DNA of 5,095 nucleotides from Oscillibacter sp. (lineage in GTDB: Bacteria; Bacillota; Clostridia; Oscillospirales; Oscillospiraceae). The stretch is from contig JAFSOM010000267.1 in assembly GCA_017447005.1 (NCBI GenBank), forward strand, positions 1 to 5,095, given 5' to 3'. Position numbers and translations under genes: made by a program. Of this stretch, positions 1-4,589 are shown piece by piece (the stretch's first letter is position 1; each line of letters starts with the position of its first letter). Under the pieces are notes generated by a model, which saw nothing but the letters and a program-made list of their open reading frames with translations, was not told where the DNA came from and searched no databases.

Positions 1-83
1 GAGAGAGTAGCTCTCCTTCATTCGCGCTTTATCAACTTTTTAACATACCAGATTGTAACGCATAGCAGTCTATTTGTCAATAG

Positions 84-111
84 AAAATTCTGAAAAAAAG
101 AATTTTTTTTT
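84..111 (+). terminator. AT-rich hairpin with T-tract (possible terminator of an upstream gene)
   Basis: The arms AAAATTCT (84-91) and AGAATTTT (99-106) are perfect reverse complements around a 7-nt A-rich loop. The second arm runs directly into a nine-T tract (103-111). It lies upstream of the activase promoter, so it would end transcription entering from the left rather than attenuate the activase. The stem has only two G-C pairs, so it is weak and could simply be AT-rich spacer. No gene is visible in bases 1-127; bases 3-15 also contain a small GAGAG/CTCTC inverted repeat of unknown meaning. Confidence 0.35.
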
Positions 112-127
112 CGTTCGTAATTTTCTC

Positions 128-156
128 TTTACATTCGCGGCGGCGTGTGGTATGAT
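128..156 (+). promoter_or_regulatory. Promoter of the activase gene
   Basis: The -35 box TTTACA (128-133) and the -10 box TATGAT (151-156) are separated by exactly 17 nt. A TG at 148-149 makes this an extended -10. The start point would be near base 163, giving a 5' leader of about 54 nt before the ATG at 217. The match to the housekeeping sigma consensus is good (TTGACA/TATAAT, one mismatch per box). Confidence 0.75.
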
Positions 157-169
157 TCCGGTGTCGCGT

Positions 170-183
170 GTCCGTGTACGGAC
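170..183. promoter_or_regulatory. Operator-like palindrome downstream of the activase promoter
   Basis: GTCCGTGTACGGAC consists of two perfect 6-bp arms (GTCCGT/ACGGAC) around a 2-nt centre. It begins about 7 bp after the predicted transcription start of the activase promoter, where a bound repressor would block transcription. The neighbouring DeoR-family protein is a candidate ligand, but I found no second copy of this palindrome upstream of the regulator. As RNA, a 2-nt loop is too tight for a stable hairpin with all six pairs, which favours a DNA-binding role. Confidence 0.4.
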
Positions 184-216
184 AGTCCTGCCACTAATTA
201 AAAAGGAGATTAGGCT

Positions 217-1128
217 ATGAACAGTATGAAAACTGATGGTATCGTCTTTAACGTGCAGAAGTTCTCCATTCATGATGGTCCCGGCGTCCGTACTACAGTC
301 TTTTTAAAGGGATGTCCCCTTCGCTGTCAGTGGTGCGCCAATCCGGAGTCCCAGCTTTCCGGAGTTCAGATTCTCTATGATGAAACGAAATGCCTGCGCT
401 GCGGTCAGTGCGTTCGCCGTTGTCCGGAACAGGCTTTGAACATGGATGAGGATAAGCGCGTTCATGTCAATTTTCAGCGCTGCAACGGCTGCCTGCTCTG
501 TGCGCAACAGTGCCCCGGAAAAGCGCTAACCCATGAGGGGGAACGGAAAAGCGTAGAGGAACTCGTCGATGTGTGTTTGCAGGATAGGGCATTCTACGAG
601 GAATCTGGAGGCGGCGTTACCATTTCCGGGGGAGAGGGGATGTCCCAACCGGATTTCACCGAGGCGCTGACGACAGCCCTGCGGGAACAGGGGATTCATA
701 CCGCCATTGAAACTACAGGTTGCGTAAGTGAGGATGTGTTCCGGCGTTTGGCGCCTCTCTTTGACCTCCTCCTGTTCGATGTCAAGCACTATGACCCGGC
801 GCGGCATCAAGAGGGAACCGGGGTTCGAAACGAGCGTATTATCGAGAATCTGGCGTGGGCCAAAGACAATGGATTGCAAATTCTGCCCCGGATTCCTGTC
901 ATTCCCGGCTTTAATGACAGTTTGGAGGATGCGGAGGGAATCGCCCTTTTGCTGAATCAAATCGGCCTCAAACGCGTACAGCTTCTCCCGTTCCATCAGA
1001 TGGGGGAGCGGAAGTATGAGTTTCTGAACCGGGATTACGTCCTGAAAGGCGTAAAAGCCCTTCACCCGGAGGATTTGACGGAGTATCGTCAAGTTTTTCT
1101 TGACGCCGGACTCGACTGCTTCTTCTAA
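217..1128 (+). CDS. Glycyl-radical enzyme activating protein (radical SAM)
   Basis: A 303-aa cytosolic radical SAM enzyme of the family that abstracts H from the conserved glycine of a partner glycyl-radical enzyme, producing 5'-deoxyadenosine. The N-terminal HDGPGVRTTVFLKGCP signature leads into the CX3CX2C cluster motif (Cys33, 37, 40). A two-cluster ferredoxin insert follows, with CX2CX2CX3CP at Cys59/62/65/69 and Cys89/92/95/99. The SAM-contacting GGE lies at 138-140, and LLFDVKHYD and RIPVIPGFND lie in the C-terminal half. The ferredoxin insert points away from pyruvate formate-lyase activase, which lacks it, and toward activases of diol/glycerol dehydratase-, choline lyase- or arylacetate decarboxylase-type enzymes; the substrate cannot be told. 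Length is normal for this class. The start at 217 is supported by AGGAG at 204-208 with an 8-nt spacer; Met4 (226) is a poorer choice. The residues after GGE are GMSQ, where PLLQ is more usual. No partner GRE gene is in the window. Confidence 0.93.
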   Translation: MNSMKTDGIVFNVQKFSIHDGPGVRTTVFLKGCPLRCQWCANPESQLSGVQILYDETKCLRCGQCVRRCPEQALNMDEDKRVHVNFQRCNGCLLCAQQCPGKALTHEGERKSVEELVDVCLQDRAFYEESGGGVTISGGEGMSQPDFTEALTTALREQGIHTAIETTGCVSEDVFRRLAPLFDLLLFDVKHYDPARHQEGTGVRNERIIENLAWAKDNGLQILPRIPVIPGFNDSLEDAEGIALLLNQIGLKRVQLLPFHQMGERKYEFLNRDYVLKGVKALHPEDLTEYRQVFLDAGLDCFF

Positions 1129-1161
1129 ACGCGAATTTTCAGTTTCATACGTAAGTTTTCC

Positions 1162-1176
1162 CTTGCATAAGGCAAG
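1162..1176. repeat. Inverted repeat over the -35 box of the regulator promoter
   Basis: CTTGC (1162-1166) and GCAAG (1172-1176) are perfect 5-bp arms around ATAAG. The left arm overlaps the -35 hexamer TTGCAT (1163-1168). A repressor or activator site here would control the DeoR-family gene directly, for instance by autoregulation. Five-base arms are short enough to arise by chance. Confidence 0.25.
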
Positions 1177-1191
1177 CGATTGTGGTATACT
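1163..1191 (+). promoter_or_regulatory. Promoter of the DeoR-family regulator gene
   Basis: The -35 box TTGCAT (1163-1168), a 17-nt spacer and the -10 box TATACT (1186-1191) with TG at 1183-1184 form an extended -10 promoter. The start point would be near 1198. It shares the 8-mer TGTGGTAT (1181-1188) with the activase promoter (146-153). Its position rules out the upstream GTG at 1182 as a translation start, because that codon sits inside the promoter. It lies 34 bp after the activase stop, with no clear terminator between, so read-through from the activase is also possible. Confidence 0.75.
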
Positions 1192-1226
1192 TTTCTCAAT
1201 GCTTGATGAAAGCGGGGAATACGCGC

Positions 1227-1976
1227 ATGAAAGACAGAACCAATCAAATACTGTCCCTTTTGACGGAGCGCCCGAAAATGGAAGTGACCGCCCTTTCGGA
1301 AGCGCTGGGCGTTTCGCAAGTGACGGTGCGGAAAGACCTTGACAGCATGGAACGGCGCGGGATTGTCCGCCGCGAACACGGTTACGCGCTGTTGGCAAGT
1401 CAGGACGACATCGGCGGGCGCATGGCGTACCACTACGAGGAAAAGCGTAAAATCGCCCTGAAAGCGGCGGAACTGGCGCGCGACGGAGAAAACGTCATGA
1501 TTGAAAGCGGCAGTTGTTGCGCGTTGCTGGCCGACGCGCTGGCCGCTTCGCGGAGAAACCTTACGATTATCACCAACAGCGCATTCATCGCGGATTTTAT
1601 CCGGAACAAGTCCATGTTTGAGATTGTATTGCTGGGAGGCGTCTACCAGCGGAGTTCTCAGGTGATGGTTGGCCCTATGGTACGTCAATGCGTTGAAAAT
1701 TTCTGGGTGGAGCATTTTTTCGTCGGCGTGGATGGCTGGTCCGCGCAGACAGGCTTCACAAATCAGAACCAAATGCGCGCTCAGGCCGTGCGGGATATGT
1801 CCTCACAATGCGAAAAAGTGGTCGTACTGACCGAAAGCGAAAAATTTGGAAAACGCGGCGCTGTACCCTTGAATCTGAAAGACCGGATAAAGATGGTTGT
1901 AACAGACAGTCGTATGCCGCAAGAATCCGCATCCATACTGCAAAACGACGGAATTGAAATCATCTGCGCGTCATAA
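1227..1976 (+). CDS. DeoR/GlpR-family transcriptional regulator
   Basis: A 249-aa protein of normal family length. Residues 1 to about 57 form the DeoR-type winged helix-turn-helix: an N-terminal helix with ILSLLTE, then ALSEALGVSQVTVRKDLDSM as the HTH, then the wing ending RREHG. The rest is the DeoR sensor domain, a phosphosugar-isomerase-like fold. Its expected landmarks are visible: EEKRKIALKAAEL, IESGSCCALLADAL (the effector-binding loop, usually D-S-G-S/T), LTIITNSAFIADF, IVLLGGVYQRSS and FVGVDGW. Members usually repress sugar or polyol catabolic genes and respond to phosphorylated intermediates. By position this one probably controls the activase and its unseen partner, but that is inference. 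The ATG at 1227 is chosen because GGGGA (1214-1218) lies 8 nt upstream and a promoter lies at 1163-1191; ATG 1206 is the alternative. The stop is 7 bp from the stop of the convergent lipoprotein gene. Confidence 0.9.
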   Translation: MKDRTNQILSLLTERPKMEVTALSEALGVSQVTVRKDLDSMERRGIVRREHGYALLASQDDIGGRMAYHYEEKRKIALKAAELARDGENVMIESGSCCALLADALAASRRNLTIITNSAFIADFIRNKSMFEIVLLGGVYQRSSQVMVGPMVRQCVENFWVEHFFVGVDGWSAQTGFTNQNQMRAQAVRDMSSQCEKVVVLTESEKFGKRGAVPLNLKDRIKMVVTDSRMPQESASILQNDGIEIICAS

Positions 1977-1983
1977 AAAGCGC

Positions 1984-2864
1984 TTAAACCGCAATTTGAC
2001 TGCTGAACAATCCGAATGTTCCGGCGACGAGCGACAATCTTGCCGTCACGTTTTCCGCGCCCAACAGGGCTTGCAGTTCCGCTTTCGTCATGCCTGTGAT
2101 TTTCCCCAACGGCGTCAAAGACCAACTGTTTTTGTCATAGTAAATCACAAACTGCCGCCCCTGATAAAGGATGATGTCGCCCGCGTCCGTATTCATCGGC
2201 TCATTGTTCTGCGGCAATGTTTCGGGGAGCGGCGCGCCCTTTTCAAATCCGGCGTAATCGCTCATATTCAGCGTAACGTCGCACTTTTTCAACAGTTCGC
2301 GCAAAGCGTCCAGTGTCGAATTGTCCGCCCATTCCACGGTCAGAACCCGTCCCGCCACCGTGAGCGCAATTTCCGCTTCTCCTGATTCCACCGACACGGC
2401 AATCGCCGGAAGCGCGGGACGCGTAACGGATACCAGACGGAACATCTTTGCCGTTGACGCCTGATTCGCGTCACAGGCAATCTCCGTTTCCCATTCCGTC
2501 ACGCCGTCCGGCGCGACCGCCGCGCCCAGCATTTGACCGCTTTCCGCGTAAAGCGCGAAATAAGCCGTCCATGCCGCCTCGCCCCAGTGCGCGGAGATTC
2601 GGACGCCGTTTTCCGAACGCTCCGCCCGCAACAGCGCGGAATCCGCGTCAAAAAGAGTTGCCGTAGAATCGCCCTGAAACGCCGCTTCCATCTGTTGAAC
2701 CGTCTCCATCAGATTTGCCGTTTCCGTCAGGCGAACCGCGCCCGCTTCGGAAACTGTTTTTTCATCCGCCATTTCATTGCCGATTGACGCGCAAGCCGTC
2801 AAAAAAACGGAAGAATCAGAAGGACAGCTACGCAACGGAATATGGTGAAAGCGTTCTTAGCCAT
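1984..2864 (-). CDS. Secreted lipoprotein with C-terminal cyclophilin-like domain, frameshifted in the signal peptide
   Basis: The frame 1984-2835 encodes 283 aa without a convincing start. Starting at ATG 2864 in another frame gives a basic, hydrophobic leader (MAKNAFTIFRCVAVLLILPFF) that hits a stop right after a run of seven T (plus-strand A at 2801-2807). Adding one T joins the frames and yields the lipobox LTAC, with Cys at residue 25 and a 293-aa lipoprotein. GAAAGGAG (2877-2884) lies 12 nt before ATG 2864. The mature protein has an Ala/Glu-rich N-terminus, a beta-rich middle part and, over the last 130 residues or so, a cyclophilin-like domain. Visible landmarks there are VEWADNSTLDALRELL, MSDYAGFEK, AGDIILYQG, FVIYYDKNSWS and LGKITG. 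That fold group resembles cyclophilin without proven prolyl isomerase activity, so no enzyme function is claimed. Apart from the single shift the frame is clean, so a sequencing error, phase variation or recent inactivation are all possible. Confidence 0.75.
2801..2807 (-). other. Frameshift site: seven-base homopolymer in the lipoprotein signal peptide
   Basis: Seven A on the plus strand read as seven T on the coding strand, exactly where the leader frame ending LPFF must switch to the frame beginning LTAC. Eight T (or five) would restore one continuous reading frame. The join falls precisely at the expected signal peptide/lipobox boundary, which makes the shift itself quite certain; its cause is not. 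Confidence 0.8.
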
Positions 2865-2902
2865 TTGTAACGTCCGCTCCTTTCATTTTCAAAATCGAAA
2901 AC

Positions 2903-2946
2903 GCGGACATACCGATTCCCATCATCTGCCGGGAATCGGCGTCCGC
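2903..2946 (-). terminator. Strong hairpin terminator after the hydrolase gene
   Basis: Two stacked stems are visible: GCGGAC (2903-2908) pairs with GTCCGC (2941-2946), and CCGATTCCC (2912-2920) pairs with GGGAATCGG (2931-2939). They are separated by a small ATA/C internal loop and closed by a 10-nt loop. Read on the minus strand it comes 13 bp after the hydrolase stop and is followed by GTTTTCGATTTT, a broken T-tract as in rho-independent terminators. On the plus strand the downstream bases are not T-rich. It sits between the two minus-strand lipoprotein genes, suggesting separate transcripts, although I could not find a clear promoter for the downstream gene. Confidence 0.65.
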
Positions 2947-3262
2947 TGTCTCCGTTTAATCAGGCGTCAAGGCTTTCCCTGAAAAACGCGTCAATTTCAT
3001 CGAATGGAATCTTGGAAACATCGTCATAGAGGTCGATGTGCCGCGCGTTTTCCACGACAATCATTTGTTTCGGTTCGGAAGCCCGCTCGAAAATCGCCTC
3101 GGTAAAGGCGCGGCTGTGCGTGATGTCGCCCATGACCATCAGCAGGGGCGTCTCCATGTCGCCGATATGCCCGGTTGTGGGAAGCGTCATCAGGTCAGGC
3201 ATGGTTTCCCCGGTTACGTTGCCCAGCGCGTTGTGGTGCCAGCCGCGCTCCATGCCATAGAA

Positions 3263-3265
3263 CTA
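3263..3265 (-). other. In-frame TAG nonsense codon in the hydrolase
   Basis: The coding strand reads GATACGGTC-TAG-TTCTATGGC, and the frame continues without a break on both sides into recognisable hydrolase sequence. A single G-to-T (GAG) or C-to-T (CAG) change explains it. It separates the nucleophile half from the Asp/His half of the catalytic triad. Confidence 0.85.
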
Positions 3266-3842
3266 GACCGTATCGCCCGTTAAATTCTCCGGGACTTCCG
3301 TCACAGGCGCGTCGGGATAGCTTTTCAGCCACGAGTCCTCTCCCGTGTCCACCTTTTGCCAGCGCATAGCCGCCATCTGTTCCAGCATTCCGCGACGCGC
3401 TTCCCCGGAAAGCTCGTTCATATTCCCGGCAATGTCATACAGGGCGCTGGTGACGACCGCCTTGATTCTGGCATCCATAGAGGCGGCGGAAACGGCGAAG
3501 CCGCCGGAGCCGCAGATTCCGAGAACGCCGATTTTATCCCGGTCGATATAGGGCAGGGAGCCGAGATAATCCACCCCGACGCAGAAGTCCTCCACATACG
3601 TGGACGACGAGCCGGCATAGCGGGGTTCGCCGCCGCTGTAGCTGTGATAGGCGGGGTCGAACGCTACCGCGACAAAGCCCCGCGCCGCCAGTTCGTTCGC
3701 GTACACGCCCGGCCCCTGTTCCTTGACGCCGCCGAACGGAGGCCCAATGACAATTCCCGCGTATGCGTTCGTCGGGTCAAAATCGGCGGGTCGGTACAAA
3801 TCCGCCGAGATTTCGATACCGAACCGCGTCAGGTAATAGACC

Positions 3843-3847
3843 TTTTT
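3843..3847 (-). other. Frameshift site: five-base homopolymer between lipoprotein leader and hydrolase domain
   Basis: Five T on the plus strand are five A on the coding strand, in GGGAAAAAGG. The leader frame ends ...NVTREK here and the hydrolase frame continues VYYLTRFGIE. Removing one A makes a single open frame. Confidence 0.75.
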
Positions 3848-4123
3848 CCCGCGTGACGTTCTCATTCAGTTGGAAAATGTAATGGTCTTCGCTCTCCGCG
3901 ACCCTTGTCGCAAGATTGGGATTCGCGCTCTGACTTTCCGACACCGCGGACACCTCCTGTTCATTCTCCGGCGTTTCGTCCGTCGTTGCGGCGTCCTGTC
4001 CGCAAGCGCACAACAGCGCCAGCGCAAGAACGGCGGGAATCAGCCATATTTTTTTCTCTTTCATTTCTTTGTGAACGCATTTTTTTAGACAGAGCAACAA
4101 CATTTAGTATGCGTAAAATTTCC

Positions 4124-4154
4124 TGCCTGAGCGGGTGGATTGAAAAGACAGGCA
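4124..4154. repeat. Inverted repeat TGCCTG/CAGGCA spanning the -35 box
   Basis: TGCCTG (4124-4129) and CAGGCA (4149-4154) are perfect 6-bp arms 19 bp apart. They bracket the -35 box at 4140-4145. They could be an operator, part of an element end, or chance. Confidence 0.2.
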
Positions 4155-4168
4155 AAGTAGAGTACGAT
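4140..4168 (+). promoter_or_regulatory. Promoter of the truncated plus-strand gene
   Basis: TTGAAA (4140-4145), a 17-nt spacer and TACGAT (4163-4168) match the housekeeping consensus well. GAGGGGG (4183-4189), a strong Shine-Dalgarno, and the ATG codons at 4196 and 4218 follow. The initiation signals are therefore intact while the gene they serve is cut off after about 40 codons. The rest of the divergent gap 4065-4217 shows no convincing minus-strand promoter for the hydrolase. Confidence 0.6.
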
Positions 4169-4195
4169 AAGGAAACCTCAAAGAGGGGGATTTCC

Positions 4196-4213
4196 ATGTC
4201 AGAAAGAAGATGA
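4196..4213 (+). CDS. Five-residue leader ORF (MSERR) before the truncated gene
   Basis: ATG 4196 lies 6 nt after the GAGGGGG Shine-Dalgarno (4183-4189) and opens MSERR followed by TGA at 4211-4213. The next ATG (4218) is four bases after that stop and has only a weak ribosome site of its own, so re-initiation or coupling is plausible. Equally, it may be the true start of the downstream gene with a lost base, or incidental. Confidence 0.3.
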   Translation: MSERR

Positions 4214-4217
4214 GACT

Positions 4218-4454
4218 ATGAGACTGCGTTTTACGGCGGAGATGATTGACGATAACGGAGAGCGAGTTTCAAAACCTGTGGAAATTGAAACGTCGGTTCC
4301 GAATCCGGAAAAATACGGCGATAAGAGCTGTTTTTACATCCAGATTCCAGATATGTTCGTTGAGTTCTTTCAAATGCGCCAGAAGTTCCCGCATCATCCG
4401 CCGCTGGAGCGGCGTCATAATTCCCCGCATATCTTCAATCAGCTCTTCTTTTGA
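4218..4454 (+). pseudogene. Truncated gene start, native only for about 40 codons
   Basis: The frame opens MRLRFTAEMIDDNGERVSKP, then an acidic/polar stretch to about KSCFY (residue 40, base 4337). After that the frame runs antisense through the IS110 fragment and is meaningless. The first 40 residues have good coding character: alternating hydrophobic beta-like segments and acidic turns. They recall the extreme N-termini of some transposases that begin with a short beta-rich region, but I cannot name a family with confidence. The upstream promoter and Shine-Dalgarno support a real gene start. The cut coincides with a tandem TCCAGAT repeat at 4339-4352. It could be a host gene interrupted by mobile elements or the head of another element. 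Confidence 0.5.
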
Positions 4455-4583
4455 GGCTTTGAGGCCTCCGGAAATTTGCTTGCTCGCCCGCATTTGTTCA
4501 TATTTCGTCTCGTCAAACGTCTGGCCTGATAAGAGCACTTCCAGAAGATTGCGGGCGCTCTTTCCGTTAATCTCCGACACCGT
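4338..4583 (-). mobile_element. IS110-family transposase, internal fragment
   Basis: Read on the minus strand from about 4583 to 4338 this gives some 80 residues. Its landmarks are VSEINGKSARNLLEVLLSG, MRASKQISGGLKASKEEL, then MTPLQRRMMRELLAHLKEL and NEHIWNLD. This order matches the region of IS110 transposases between the DEDD (RuvC-like) domain and the C-terminal transposase domain: an (S)G.S.R.(M/L)LE.L..G start, Lys/Arg-rich linker, and a helix ending in L..L...I..L. Both the catalytic N-terminal domain and the C-terminal serine-containing domain are missing, so it is inactive. Beyond 4338 the frame continues antisense to the truncated plus-strand gene; beyond about 4583 it continues antisense to the ISAs1 piece. 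No element ends or guide-RNA region can be recognised. Confidence 0.7.
4339..4352. repeat. Tandem 7-bp repeat at a junction
   Basis: TCCAGAT occurs twice in tandem (4339-4345 and 4346-4352). It lies exactly where the plus-strand gene start gives way to the IS110 fragment. It might be a recombination or insertion footprint, but the bases also encode part of the IS110 motif WNLD, so chance cannot be excluded. Confidence 0.3.
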
Positions 4584-4589
4584 TCCGGA

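Larger units (their letters stand above)
2960..4064 (-). pseudogene. Alpha/beta-hydrolase lipoprotein, broken by a frameshift and an in-frame stop
   Basis: Three consecutive pieces make one hydrolase of about 367 residues. Piece 1 (4064 to about 3843) is a lipoprotein leader: basic start, hydrophobic core, lipobox LCAC with Cys21, then an acidic Thr/Glu/Ser-rich linker. Piece 2 (about 3842-3266) is the first half of a dienelactone-hydrolase/YcjY-like domain: SADLYRP, VIGPPFGGVKEQG, FDPAYHSYSGG and the nucleophile elbow GICGSGG, where either Cys or Ser could be the nucleophile. Piece 3 (3262-2960) carries MVMGDITHS (candidate acid Asp) and ENARHIDLYD (catalytic His). Pieces 1 and 2 join if one A is removed from the five-A run (plus-strand T at 3843-3847). 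Pieces 2 and 3 are already in frame, separated only by TAG at 3263-3265, which could come from GAG (Glu) by one change. The triad is split, so no active enzyme is expected unless these are sequencing errors. Starts such as ATG 3865 or ATG 3253 give only fragments. The Shine-Dalgarno at 4064 is weak. Confidence 0.85.

Noticed and set aside
1..15. GAGAG/CTCTC inverted repeat at the window edge
   Set aside because: The 5-bp arms are short and purine-simple, with no following T-tract; not enough to call a terminator or an element end.
1182..1226. GTG 1182 as an earlier start for the regulator
   Set aside because: The codon lies inside the -10 region of the gene's own promoter, and ATG 1227 has a well-spaced Shine-Dalgarno at 1214-1218.
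526..1398. Long minus-strand open frame (290 codons) across the activase and the start of the regulator
   Set aside because: It is antisense to two well-recognised genes, has low-complexity unnatural composition and no ribosome site; a shadow frame.
2801..2807. Programmed ribosomal frameshift at T7
   Set aside because: There is no visible stimulatory structure or internal Shine-Dalgarno, and frameshifting inside a signal peptide would be unusual; an indel is simpler.
3263..3265. TAG as a recoded codon (pyrrolysine or suppressor)
   Set aside because: No nearby signal supports recoding, and the same gene also has a frameshift, so simple mutation or sequence error explains it better.
3356..3856. 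Plus-strand frame of 166 codons
   Set aside because: It is antisense to the hydrolase and its composition mirrors that gene; no start signals.
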